A stretch of 64,000 nt of DNA, taken from the NCBI RefSeq assembly GCF_026210795.1, contig NC_089433.1:2071001-2135000 (forward strand). The letters are read 5' to 3'. Shown here one piece after another: positions 11,550-23,469 of this stretch (position 1 is the first letter of the stretch; each line of letters opens with the position of its first letter). The DNA is from Rhizophagus irregularis. Taxonomy: Eukaryota > Glomeromycota > Glomeromycetes > Glomerales > Glomeraceae. The position numbers were made by a program, and so were the translations under genes. The notes below the pieces were generated by a model. It was not told the origin of the DNA and did no database searches. It saw only the letters and a list, made by a program, of their open reading frames with translations.

Positions 11550-12574
11550 ATGGACACGAACGTTTTTACGTCCGCAGTTATTGAAGCTGATGGCACATAT
11601 ATGGTTGAGTTTGCAAATAATTTACTAAAAACGCCAAATTTTTGGTTACTTTTAGTGGGAGCATTTATTGTTTGGGCTATGACGCGATATATACCTGAAC
11701 TAGTAAATGGTAAATACAAAAAAGGGTAAGTTACTGAAGGTTTTTAAATCGTGGGTACATTTAAGCTTAAAAATTATCCCTTAGAAAAAAGTTTTTTAAA
11801 AAATATTATCAATTTATCAGATCTCACATTCATACATCATCAATACATCGATATCGTCACCGTAAAATAAAAAGATCTTCGTCAAGAACAAGATACTTTG
11901 AAGATAAGCAAAGAGAAGAAGGTAGTTCACAAAATAAAACAACTAAATCAATATCACACAGTTCATCATTACAAAGCATTAAAAGTCCATTACAGTCAAA
12001 AAGTGCGTACGCAAATTCTACACCAGATTTCGTTCCACTTTCTGCATCGATTCAATCTGCTCCTCCTTCTCCCCCACATTTCAAAACTCCATCAAGAATT
12101 GTCCCCACAAATTATGGAAGTGAAATTAAACTAAAATTAATGTCCAGTGAAGACAAGGCTTTACGCTTATCAAGTAAGCAACATTTTTGTAATTCATTTG
12201 AAAATTAGTTCATTAAAAATTGTGAATCGAATTAACCATTTTTTTATTTTTTTATTTTCTTTTTTTAGATATGAAGGAACAACACATGAAATTTAGACCA
12301 ACAATAAGTTCAAGACTTAATCCTATTCGTCGATGCGAGCTTGGTCAGCGAAGTTCGGTTGGTGTACTCTCATCTCGTTATCTCGCAGATGTAAAAATGG
12401 ATATTGGATATAATGAAGATGTATGATTGAACAATTGGTGTATTTGATAAAATATATTGTAATTAATCACATCATATATTGAAAGTTTCATTTTGTTTAT
12501 TTTTTGATAAACAGCAAAGGAAGAATATTATATGGGCTGCAGGAAATCGTAATGAACATTATTCTCAAGCATAA
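11550..12574 (+). CDS. four-exon single-pass membrane protein, unknown function
   Basis: I assembled exons 11550-11725, 11821-12173, 12269-12420 and 12515-12574. All three introns are GT...AG with donors GTAAGT, GTAAGC and GTATGA and T-rich acceptors, and every junction keeps the frame. This gives 246 residues. The N-terminus is MDTNVFTSAVIEADG, followed by one transmembrane segment at about residues 32-46 (FWLLLVGAFIVWAMT). A basic Ser/Arg-rich region follows (HRYRHRKIKRSSSRTR), then a Ser/Pro-rich linker, and the chain ends NEHYSQA. The perfect phase of four exons argues for a live gene. I know no family with this layout. Without the last splice, exon 3 would run into a TGA within the donor region. 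Confidence 0.72.
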
Positions 12575-13439
12575 AGAATTTAAATCATGAAATGTTTGAA
12601 AATTATTGAGTTAAAGAAAATGGTATTTCTTGGGATTTTATTAGTTAAAGTATAATCATTAAAATTGTTAATATTATGAATATTAACTGATTTTACCCTA
12701 CTTTTTTTTTTTTTGTGCATAAATTATTCTTGCCATCAGTTCTTCACGATAATTTTTTTTTTTAAAAAAAATATATATATATACACATATATATTTACTT
12801 GAAAAATGAATACTCAGCTAATTATTAATTATAATTAATTATATTGATTTCTTGAAGATTGGATCTATTGATCAATTTGATTGAAGAGAATTGAAGTAAG
12901 TTGATGTGGATAATGGGTTTATTCACCAAAAAAATTCTTTTTTGCTTCATTGATGCAAATAGATATAGTTTCAATAACCGAGAATATGAAAAAAATCCGT
13001 CTATTCTCATGAAGTCATAATCTGGAGATCAATAAGTTATAGTGAGCATCCATCCATTTACGTTAAGAAACAACATATATATGTATATAATAAATATATA
13101 TATAAAATAAAAGTAGAGAAGAAAATTTTTCTTGCATATTTTTCATAGATAGCATTGATCATGTATAAATACAACATTAAGTCATTTAGGCGTATTCGAT
13201 TAGATTGAGTGATTGAGTGACTAAAGATGAAATAATTGTATTGACGAGATATCTTATTTTTATTTTAGTTTGGGATATTAACTCTAAAGTTGTTAAAGTT
13301 GTTTTATCCTCAAATACAATATATTAAACTTAGCGTTAAATTTAATATAATATAATATATTATGATAAAACTAACAGTTTTAATCGACTAAATTTGGTTT
13401 AAGTATGATAAGTGAATTAACTAAATTAAGTATAATATT
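12575..13439. other. intergenic interval
   Basis: AT-rich with several (AT)n microsatellite runs, for example 12769-12793 and 13074-13105. No gene is supported. Confidence 0.5.
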
Positions 13440-14197
13440 TCGGAGTTGTCGCAGGGGTATCAAAAAGTGGTGAAACAGCTTAATGCCACCTTACACTACG
13501 TAGTATTACTCCCCAAAAAAATGATTATAATAATTAGAATGTTCTTATGTTGTGTTATATTAGGGGTATAAAATATAAACTTAGTCGCTTAACTAGAATG
13601 AAGGATTAGAATTAAATGAATCACCTTTTCAAATCACATGTAATACGTTGCCTTATTGTTTAGCCACATCATTGTCCAGGGCTTTATCCTTTTGACAAAG
13701 TATTTTGGGAATTTCAAAATAACAATCATGTGCTCCAAAACATTACAAAATTGGTTAATTCAATGAATGGGGAGTTAAAATTTCGTAGACGTACTAATTT
13801 AGGTTAAAAGAAAATATTTATGAGCAACAAGAGGATGTTATTCTTGTTTTTCTATAGTTCATTATTTGTCAAATTATGTAGTAATTTTCATTTTCATAGA
13901 AAAATTTTTTTCTATTTGGATTTCTTACCATAACTGATCCATGCTAAGTGCTAATCATAATTGGATTTTGATGTGAAACCATATAAATACCTTTTCAAAA
14001 AAAAAAAAAAAAAAAATATATATATATAATTTTTTTTTCCATGATTAGTCACCACTCTTTCTTTATTTCTTAGATATTTAATAACCAAACCATTAAATTT
14101 TCGTAAAGAGTTCAAATGTATATTAACATAATTGTTATTTTTTCAATGACTTTTATTATTTATAGGATCGTAAAGTAATAAGAACACAAGTATTTGA

Positions 14198-14711
14198 AAT
14201 GAGCGAAAATTCTAAGTCCATTAAAATTATAAAAGAACAAAAGAACATGAGATAAACTTGTAAATGGATAGAAGTTAAATTGAAATGTAGTACTGCGCAT
14301 TTTCTCAAAAAAAAACCTTCGATAAAACGTAAGAATTTCACGTGCATCTTAATCCGTCTATTATTTTACTATAATCGTTTAAATTTATAGGAAGACGATC
14401 GCATTCGAGTAGTCTCTTTGCTCAAGTCTTGGAATTTTTATTGAAGAAGCAATGCAGAACCATACAGCAAACAATATTGAATATTTAAAAATTTTAATTC
14501 ATCCGCTTGTTAATATATGCGAAATAATGTCATAACACATTTTCATTTTTCACATTTTTTATCACTTCAATAATGGTAATTAGTTTTTTTATTGTTCCCG
14601 AAACCGTTTATCTTTAATAATTTTTTTCCTTTCCTTTTTAGTTAACAAATTCCCCTGATGAAAAAGAAAGACTCATTATACAAATATGACAAAATGAGTT
14701 CAACACATTAA
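14198..14711 (+). pseudogene. Myb-like gene relic (left copy)
   Basis: The sequence starts ATGAGCGAAAATTCTAAGTCC, corresponding to the start of the neighbouring intact Myb-like gene. It then has an exon-like GAAGACGATCGCATTCGAG block at about 14391, TTTATTGAAGAAGCAATGCA, a decayed splice region, and GTTAACAAATTCCCCTGATG near 14640. Internal deletions and stop codons break the frame, and the tail stops at CAAATATGACAAAATG. It is a non-coding paralogue of the gene at 15728. Confidence 0.7.
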
Positions 14712-15727
14712 TTCCTCGAAAAAAATGTCTGGGCGTAAGGTGAAAGTCAAAGTTAAGGTTTGGAATTGTTGCAGGGGCACCAAAAAAGTGGTGAAACAGT
14801 TCTGCTACCTTACACTACTTAATCTTAACCCTCCCCTGCTTCCCCCAAATATATATATATATGTCGTGTTATATTGGTGTATAAACTTACTCCCTTTCAA
14901 AATCACATGTATTACGTTGCTTGTTTACAATAGCTTTCAAAAAACATATAACAATCATCATATTCAAGCATTGTCACTGCTTTTTTTTTTTTTGAGGGAT
15001 TAAAATTGAAATTGAAAACTTTAATAAAATTACGTAATTTTCAAACATTTTAACATTTTTTACAATGTTTTTGGGAAATCCAATTGCAAACATTCCAAAA
15101 ATGGTTAATTCTATGGGCCGGAGCTATAAATCCGCTGTTAGTTATACTAGTTAAGTTAAAAGAAATATTATATATATTTATTAGCCACCAATTGAAAGGA
15201 TACTTGCTTCAGTCCATTATTACGCAGTAACCTCTATTTTCCATACAGAAACTTTGGAATAGTCGTATAGAATAAATTTGAATGTAACAAAGGAATGGGA
15301 CGAAAAAAAAATTTTCTATTTTGGATCAAAGTTTTTTCTTGACACAAAGTTATCAACTGATCCAATGATCTCACACATAAAAACTCTAACCATAATTGGA
15401 TATCTTTCAAAGGAAAGTTAATATAAATAGTCTGCTGAATTTTTTTTTTTTTTCAAAAAATAAAATTTTTCAGAGACCAGTCACCCAGTAACACCCACCT
15501 TTTCCCTTTTTTTTTTTTTTGCGGTTAAAAAATTAACCAATTTTATTCCTTATATATTTAATACCAATTCATTAAATATTATAAATTCACTTTTATATTT
15601 TATAAATTTTTTCTTTTTTTTTGTGTACTAAAGAATTGAATAGTTCCACCTCATATAAAAAACTTTACTGTAATTAGATCATAAAGTTATAAGCGCGCAA
15701 AACGTTTAGTCATAGAGCGTTTAGAAA

Positions 15728-16430
15728 ATGAGTGATAACCTTACGATTATTAAAGGTCCTTGGAATAATCTTGTAAGTGAAGTGGAAGTTTAATACTATA
15801 CATTTATCAAAATCTTACAATAAAACGTAAGAATTTCACGTGCATTTAAGCCGTTAGTTAATATTTGTTACCTTAACTTATTTTCTTTTTGGCATTTTGG
15901 TTTATAGGAAGACGAAAAAATTCGTAGGGAGGTAGAACGATATAAAACTCATTATCCAAACCAACAAATATCTTGGAAATTTATTGAAGAAGCAATCCAA
16001 AATCGTACTGCAAAGCAATGCCGAGAAAGGTAATTTTAATTTAATCCGTTTGTTGATATATGCGAAATAATGTCATGGCGCATTTTTTTACCCATACTTT
16101 TTTCTCACGTTTTTAGATGGACAAATCACTTAAATAACGGTAATTAGTTTTTGACATATTACTACTTAAAATCGTTCTGTAATTAATATTATATTTCTTT
16201 TTCCCTTATCCTTATTAGTTAACAAGGCACCGTTAACCGTAGAAGAAGAGAGACTTATTTTACAATTGAGAGAAGATGATCCCAACATAAGTTACGTTCA
16301 AATATCCGAAAAGTTACCGGGACGTACACCTTTAATTATCAAAAATTTCATTTATAGAGAAAGAATTAAGGCAAAGAAATCTATCATAAGGATCCGTCAA
16401 CTTATGTCCATTAATTATATTAATCACTAA
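15728..16430 (+). CDS. two-repeat Myb-like DNA-binding protein
   Basis: I assembled four exons: 15728-15772, 15908-16029, 16117-16139 and 16219-16430. All introns are GT...AG, and the total is 402 nt (133 residues plus stop). Repeat 1 spans about residues 9-62: KGPWNNLEDEKIRREVERY, then ISWKFIEEAIQNRTAKQC and RERWTNHLNN. The three spaced Trp (12, 37, 57) are the Myb/SANT hallmark. Repeat 2 follows (APLTVEEERLILQLRED, then ISYVQISEKLPGRTPLII, then KNFIYRERI) and has lost the Trp residues. This is the arrangement of small R2R3-like Myb proteins, which bind DNA in the nucleus. Its length is only slightly more than the two repeats, so it has no obvious activation domain. Tandem and dispersed relics lie nearby. 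Confidence 0.82.
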
Positions 16431-18570
16431 TGTAAAGTAAAATGGGTTTCGTGGGTTTCAAGATTTTTGGATATTTTTTTTTTTCAAATCAATGAACAAT
16501 TTATGAACAATCTCTCTTCATGAACAATTAAAAAAGAATTTAGAACTTGCGTCTTATTGTATTATACTTTTTATTTACCTACCATATTTAATGTATATTT
16601 ATAGGAGAAACATTATCATTATTCATTTCTTTACTTTTTCTTTCTGTATATTAGACTTCTTGTAAAATTATTTTTTATTATCAACGATTTCATTTTCTTT
16701 GTACATCTTTCATATTAATTCATCATTTAAATTTCCATTTTATTTCTTTTGTAATTTTTTCATTTTTCAAATAACGAAAATGATGATAACTTTAAATGGA
16801 AGCGATGATGTATTTATTTTGATCACAGGTACATAAGAATTAATATAGAAAAAGATAGTCAATGCATTCTTTTAGATATACAAACATAACAAAAAAAAAA
16901 ATAAATAAATTGGATTCTATTAGATTCATTAGAATATTTATTTGAGTCACTTAATTCTAATTTATTTTTGATGAAAATAGTTTTGATTTCCTGTACATGA
17001 ACAATTTACAAAGGTAACTAATTGCTTCAGGCCTACTTCTAAGTTATAATATATTTGGAATATTACAGAACATTATTAGTTCATATCGTTAACAGACACG
17101 ATCATTGTCGATTTCATCACATCGTGATAACTCTTGACCTTTTCTGGTACATTCTCTTGCATAAATTTTTATTTGTTGAAGTAATTATGTAAATTACTTT
17201 AGTAATTAAGTCGATATATAGATTTAAAATTAGGTTTAAATTTTATTCCTTAATTTCATTTAAATTTTCTTTTATTTTTTTTATTTTTATTTTTTTTTCT
17301 CAATGTCATAAAAATGCCCAATTCTTTTCTTCAAAAGAAAATTTATTCTGATGCACTTCTGCTTAAAGTCCTAAATAATTGGATTTTTGCATTTCTAAAA
17401 TTAATATTATAAAATTTGGCCGAAAATTAGTAACGTGATACCTTAATTTGATGTGAACAAGATAAGGAGGTTGTATTACTATTTATTTTCTGAAACTTAG
17501 AAATCAGGTCATACTATTTATATTCTTAGAAGTTTAGAAGAATTTATAAATACAAATAAAGACACTTTATCCTTACTATTTATATTCCTAGAAAATAAAT
17601 AGGATGACAACGTAAAAAGAAATTCATGTTTTTTTTATGAGGAACCGAAGCCCAATTATATCTTTGTTTATTGGGTCCTTCCAAGAAAGTTAAAGAGATG
17701 ATGTTTCTACTTATCTGAAAACCTTATATTCTGACTTAAATGGGAATTTTCACAGAACGATGGCGTAATCAATAAGGATCACGCCCTCGCTATTTCCACG
17801 GAGATTACCGACTTATGACTTAAATATTTGATTTAAAATATTCCAAATTTATCCAAGATGTCTTACTCTGAACTTACTGTTTTTGAAATTATATAAACAA
17901 TTCAATTTATTGGTTGAGTAGAAATAGTAAATAATTAGGACAATACTTTAGCATTACAGTTTATGTGAAGCCGGACAGCCAAATAATTTAGCATTACAGT
18001 TATATACATTCTATACTTAATAAATATGTATACTTGACAATCATGTGATTTTGTTCAATTTTCTGAGCCGATTCTATATCATGTGATCCGGAATTCAGTG
18101 TATAAAGTACTAATAAAATGCAGTTTTTGAAAATTTTTTATTACAAACAAGATAAAACATAAGAAAAACTGGATTTTAGCAATAAAATCGCAACTACCAT
18201 TTCATAAAAGTCATATATTGATAAAAATTTTTTTTTTACATTTGATTCATATTATAATAATTTAGGCTGGCATTATCACAATGTATGGATTCAGCCCAAA
18301 TTATCATAAGTTCTGGCCAACATATTTTGTTTCAAATTTGGGCTGATCATATAAAAATCATGCAATTTCAAATGCTTATGTAGATCTTTTAAAAATCTTT
18401 TGATAGAGCTTACTTCAAAGAATAAAGTTACCAGTTTATTTTTTCTAAATTATATTTTTTTTTAAGAAGTTGAAAGATTTTTAAGTGTTACATTTTTATT
18501 GTCGATTATAGACTTCTGGCACCATACATTATAAATTAATGGATAAAGATTTCCATATTTGAAGTTTCCG
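16431..18570. other. non-coding part of the large segmental duplication
   Basis: No gene is supported. Blocks at 16440-16490, 17520-17660 and 17760-17930 recur in order at 23050-23100, 23125-23250 and 23300-23450. Examples are ATTCTTAGAAGTTTAGAAG, GAAGCCCAAT and CAATAAGGATCACG. The stretch of about 17940-18540 has no partner in the second copy, so it was gained here or lost there. Confidence 0.6.
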
Positions 18571-19803
18571 TTAATATGCCATTGATTTTTCGGTCATTAT
18601 TTTTAGTATTCTCATCATTCTCTCATAGTTCTCATCATTATCATCATCCTCATCTCCCATTACAATGCTTGCCAATTCAAAGAATGACACAACTATTATT
18701 CTATCATTATCAACAATCTGACTGTAGGTTTGATCGCTAAAGGATAAAATAGAGGTTTGAACTAACAATTCATTCTTTTGACCTTTACCCTCAATAGCAT
18801 GAACAATTTCAGCATCAATGGTGATTACATAAGATAACCAAATGATTACTATGCATTTTAAAGTTATATCTGATACTTCGTTTAAAAAACCATATGCATT
18901 CACAAGAACCAAATATTATAGATAAAATATTTTATTAATCGTAAAAAATTCCAATACATAACAGCTGTGAATAATGATCTCTTGCTTCTATACTTAAAGA
19001 CAATTTGGAAACATTTTTATTGGCATTTTTAATATAAAGATGAAACGTGCGGTCACATATATATCAGCTAAAAATTCCACGACAGATCTCCAACTATGTA
19101 AAGGGGCCATTCTAGTTACAATGAGATTACAAATAAGCGTTTCACTTTCAGGAATATACATGAAAGTAACTTGTGTAGAAATTAGTAGGTATGGAGTCTA
19201 TAAAAATAAATTATTGATATCGACATTCAGTTATTATTATTTAAAAAGAGAGAGGAAGAAAATATTATATTTTAACAGAAAATTTACCAAAAATGCGGCT
19301 CTAGATATAAATAATAAAATGCATATCCATTTATCCCATTCTCTCCTGCTCATATCTATTTGCCTTACCTGCCATAATAAAAAAGCCATTAATAATAATC
19401 TTGGTATGTTTAATATTTCCGATAAAACAAAATGTAATAAAGGATAGTGTATTGAAAGCGTGTAGGCAATTTTGGAGTAATATACAAGCCAATAATTCCA
19501 AAAGTACGCAGGATTTGACCAAAATTGAAAAAATTTTAAGAATACTTGAACATGTTACGTATTTTATATGAAATTATAGAAACATCATGTTTGTGAATGG
19601 ATATCTGTTAAAAGGATAAAAGTAGTAAAATCATTGATTAACATTTAACACTAGAGGGTTCGCCCACTTTGAACTCAAATTTTTCGTTGATTGGAACTTC
19701 TCCGCTTAGTTTTAAGAAAGATTAATCATTTAAATTAATATCTTACCATCACTACTGCTCCAAACCAAAAACCAGCATATGCTTGAATCTGAATAAAATT
19801 CAT
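18571..19803 (-). pseudogene. seven-transmembrane protein relic A
   Basis: This is collinear with the intact gene at 27371-28801 but on the opposite strand. Exon 1 is 19747-19803 and reads MNFIQIQAYAGFWFGAVVM, followed by a GTAAGA donor. Exon 3 pieces read MAFLLWQVRQIDMS. Exon 4 pieces include VVEFLADIYVTARFIFILK, RSLFTAVMYWNFLRLIK and LSYVITIDAEIVHAIEGK, and a D/E-rich tail ends it. Several single-base frameshifts break it, one of them right after FIFILK, and there are stops in the exon 2/3 region. The intron positions match the intact gene, so this is an old genomic duplicate, not a retrocopy. Confidence 0.8.
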
Positions 19804-21104
19804 TTCGATTTTTAAACTTTGAGTGCTTTGAATAAAAAAAATAATTATGAGAGAAGTTGGAACGTGTCTTTTTAATTCTAAAATTTTATCCGTTCCACAT
19901 TAGATAAAATAGGCTTAAATTAACCGCAAAACGAGTATATTAGTATATTTATTATGTCTTTCCCATGTAAGAATTATTGATGTGCAATCCATATACTTGG
20001 CCAAGATCAAGATTTATATGCATTGTAAATCTATTTTTATTTAAAAGTTTTAAATTTATTATCTTTGTATTTGTCTTGATAATCATTATATATATCTAAT
20101 TATGTTGAACAGATTCTCTAAAAGGAACCAATAAAATGACTCCAGGATAAACCAGTAAAAAGATAAATGAGCTTTTTTATACCGAAAATTAACGTAAACC
20201 AGTCAAGATATCAAATTCGGGTTTAACGCACCAGGAATTAAGGTTAACACTGTAATAAACAAGTGCAGTTTTCAGATTTCTGTGTACGTTGCGATTATAA
20301 TTACAGGACGATTATTACCGGACATATTGATCCTGTAATCTAATAATTTTATTTTGTTAGTAATTTGCATGTTAGCAGAATTCTAAAAACAGCGATGAAC
20401 TAATTTGTATTTATTCAAAAAAAAAAATTCTAATCTAAATCTGTTTTTCCGATATCAAGTTAGATACATTTAAGGTGGTCGAGAACCGAAATGGTGGGAC
20501 ATGTTTCTATTCTGCATTAACACAATAACACTAATCCATAGATCTAAATAACATTCAAAATAATTTTTAAAAGGAATGTTTTCGAGAAACGTATTCTGAG
20601 TTTTTTGTCCATGATGAGTTCATATACAGTATATCAATCACACTTATCCTCTATTAATAAAAATTATTATATTTAATTTTATGTGATTTTGTCATTGTAT
20701 ACAGTATAGTATCTTTTTACCGAAGCATGCTTTCCAAATTTGTGAAGTTTACTATTTTAGTAAAATTAAAAATCAAAATTCAAATTTGAGATTTTGTCAG
20801 TAATGATTATACCTCACTTTTCAGAAAATATAATTTTATTAATAAATTATTAGTGAAAAGAATGTTTTTTTGGTATCCTCCAAAAATAGTACCCCCCCCG
20901 AGTATTATGCTACCTAATTCTTGAATAATACCCGGGTATAACCTCTAATAATTTATTACTTTTCATATAATTTATATCCAATCAAATATAGTACCCGGAG
21001 TACCCACGGGTACTATTCAGTTTAAATATCGAGTTCTTGAATAATACCTTGAGTGCCAGCCAACGGTAATAAGTATACCATCCCCTTTTGCTACGGGTGT
21101 CCCC
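19804..21104. other. interval with duplicated and GTACCC-rich sequence
   Basis: No gene. 20080-20220 matches 26687-26840, for example CTTGATAATCATTATA and CCAGTCAAGATATCAAATTC. At 20890-21090 an unusual GC-rich insert has repeated GTACCCG/CGGGTAC inverted motifs and looks like a small terminal-inverted-repeat element. I could not fix its ends. Confidence 0.5.
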
Positions 21105-21300
21105 GTATATAGAATTTTAATAATATACATAATTTTTGTTCAATTTATAATATGATGGTATAAATTATTAGTGATCGTAAAATTCTTCAACTCGGTTCAC
21201 AAAGACCAAGTCTTACATCTGTTCCTAAAAATAATTTATAATTAACCAACGTAATCACTTCACGATACTAATTATTTGAATTTATCATTGTAATTATGCT
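21105..21300 (+). pseudogene. seven-transmembrane protein fragment (plus strand)
   Basis: The sequence TATAGAATTTTAATAATATA corresponds to intron 2 of the gene at 27371. It is followed by a start-of-exon-3-like AATATGATGG and then jumps straight to exon 4: CTTCAACTCGGTTCACAAAG reads LQLGSQR against PQLGLQR in the gene, continuing to NNL and then a TAA. Exon 3 is deleted between the two. It is a truncated relic in the same orientation as the intact copy. Confidence 0.65.
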
Positions 21301-21930
21301 GCATAATTTAGTATGAGCGCTTCAAGCGATCAATGTTCACTCCCATCCCTATAAAAAATTTTTATCTGAATATTTCCATTATTTCTCCGTGTCTTCTGTA
21401 AAAAATTCCGTGAAAATGATACATTCACGGATATCCGTGTTAGCGAGATGAAAATTTCCATGATTTAAGGCTATAAATTCCATTAAAATGATACATTTAC
21501 GGAAAAAACATGGAAAGATAAAACACGGAACAGATTTTTTACAGGGCATTATATACTGGAATTTATTCGTAATTCGCATTTGCGCTTACCGACCTAGTAC
21601 CTATGACTTGAATGATTGATTTGACTATAAATTCATTTAACATGTTTACCTGAACTTAGAAATTTCTTTGTAAAATTATATAACAGTTCAAAAATCTTAA
21701 TAGGACAATATCAGTATGTTAGGAGGGCCTTACTCATACATCTTGCGTAATATATATCAATATGCTATAAAAAATTTATAACAATATTATAAAAGAAAGA
21801 TTATTATATACGCTAATGTTACTAAATTACAGTAAATAGTAGTGGTGTTAGAAAAGATTGTCATTCTTAGAATGAACAAAAAAATTGTAATAAGAGATGA
21901 GAATGGTAAGAATGGAAGAAATAGTTGAAC

Positions 21931-22594
21931 TAGGGATTGGAATCGATTAGACTAATAGAATCGATTAATCGAATCTAAAAATTATATTTTGGCGCAGCAA
22001 ATATATTCTATAACCACGCCACAATGAAAAATCTCAGAATTAACAAAAAAAATCGAAAAATTCAACAATTGTGATGGCTTTTTGACCAATAATAATTGGA
22101 TATTGGACAATTAGACAATTTAGAATTTAATCAAACATTATCCAATCAAGTTAATTATGGCTAATGTTTAATTAATTAAAAAAAAAATTTTTTTATTAAT
22201 TGATAATTTGAAGTTCAGGGGCCTGGATCATCTTTTGGCCAGAATTTAAATATAATTCTATAATGCGGGCCAAAAATGTCTACTGCATATTTATACATTT
22301 TGACTTTTTATATAATAATTACTTTAGCGAATAAATTTTCAGGGTTTTTATTCAGTGCAAAAATAAAATCATTTTACTTTTAATCAAAATTTTTCAAATT
22401 TTACAATAAAAATTATTTTAGTATTTTAGTTAAAATCCACCTAAAATTTTGTGCCGCCGGGATCATCGAAAGCGTTGCATCACGAAAATGTTTAAAAAAA
22501 ATGATTTTTTTGTAAAATTACTGAGAAACGATTAATCGATTCTTAAATCGATTCTCGGGTTTCGATTTTCGATTGAATCGATTTCCAATCCCTA
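21931..22594. mobile_element. hAT-type non-autonomous element (664 bp)
   Basis: The terminal inverted repeats are TAGGGATTGGAATCGATT at the left and AATCGATTTCCAATCCCTA at the right. The flanking octamers AGTTGAAC and CTTTGAAC share six of eight bases, which fits an aged 8-bp target duplication. TAGGG-type ends and 8-bp duplications fit the hAT superfamily, and the ends resemble those of the larger hAT element at 59497-62475. It holds no coding frame. It sits just upstream of a seven-transmembrane exon relic. Confidence 0.7.
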
Positions 22595-22606
22595 CTTTGA
22601 ACACGG

Positions 22607-22680
22607 TCTTACCATAATAACTACTCCAGAAACAAAAGCAAGCATGCATGCATGATTAAATCTGAATAAAATTTTATTTT
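22607..22680 (-). pseudogene. exon-1 relic of the seven-transmembrane family
   Basis: On the minus strand a stretch reading ILFRFNHACMLAFVSGVVIM ends in ATG followed by a GTAAGA donor, at the same place as exon 1 of the family. Only this exon and the splice site are recognisable. It shows that a further copy once started here. Confidence 0.55.
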
Positions 22681-22789
22681 TTGAATGCTTTGAATGGAAA
22701 AAAAAATTAGGAAAGTTGGAGCATGTCTTTTAAATTTAAAATTTATTTATTAGAAACGAATAAGAGAAAATTAAATGTTTATACCACGT

Positions 22790-23033
22790 TGATTGCTGAT
22801 ATATGCAAAATAATGTCTCTACTTTTTATCACTTAAATAACGGTAATTAGTTAACATATATAATATAATATTACTTAAATCGTTTTGTGATTAATATTCC
22901 TTTTCTTCTCCTTTTAGTTATCAAATCATTAATTATTAAAAATTTCGAAAATTTCGTTTATAGAGAAAGAATTAAGGCAAAGAAATCTACCTTAGGGATC
23001 CGTTAACTTATGTCTATTAATTATATTAATCAC
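22790..23033 (+). pseudogene. Myb-like gene 3' relic
   Basis: This matches the end of the Myb-like gene at 15728-16430. It holds the intron piece GCAAAATAATGTCTCTAC, an exon-3 block CACTTAAATAACGGTAATTAG, the acceptor CTTTTAGTTATCAAATC, and then the last exon with an internal deletion. The stretch ATTATTAAAAATTTCGAAA is followed by TTTATAGAGAAAGAATTAAG and the shared 3' end TTAATTATATTAATCACTAA. The first exon is gone. Confidence 0.75.
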
Positions 23034-23469
23034 TAATAATAATATATTAATATAAAGTAAAATGGGTTTCGTGGACTCTACGATTTTTGGATTTTTTTTT
23101 CAAATTAACGAACAATTTACGGACAATACATTCTTAGAAGTTTAGAAGGTTATAAGTACAAATAAAGGCAGTTATCCTAAACATTTACATTCCTAGAAAA
23201 TAAATGGCAACGTAGAAATTATTTTTATGAGGAACAGAAGCCCAATCCTGTTTATAAGAAGGTTATTGAAAACCTTATCTTCATTAATTTGTGATTTAAA
23301 TAATCAATAAGGATCACGTACTCTCATTTTCCATGAAGATTACCGGCCTATGGCTTCCAAATTTATCCAAAATATCTTACCTGAACTTATGAACCTTTAC
23401 TTTATTGAAATTATATAAACAATTTATTGGTTAAGTAAAATAGTAAATAATTAGGAAAATACACTGATA

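Larger units (their letters stand above)
13440..16430 (+). repeat. tandem duplication carrying Myb-like gene and relic
   Basis: Two neighbouring units, about 13440-14720 and 14755-16430, share an ordered series of matching blocks. First comes TGTCGCAGGGGTATCAAAAA versus TGTTGCAGGGGCACCAAAAA with GTGGTGAAACAG. Then come TTATATTAGGGGTATAAA versus TTATATTGGTGTATAAA, and AAATCACATGTAATACGTTG versus AAATCACATGTATTACGTTG. A shared GGTTAATTC block follows, and each unit ends in a Myb-like coding part. The left unit is degraded and the right one keeps an open reading frame. Confidence 0.75.
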
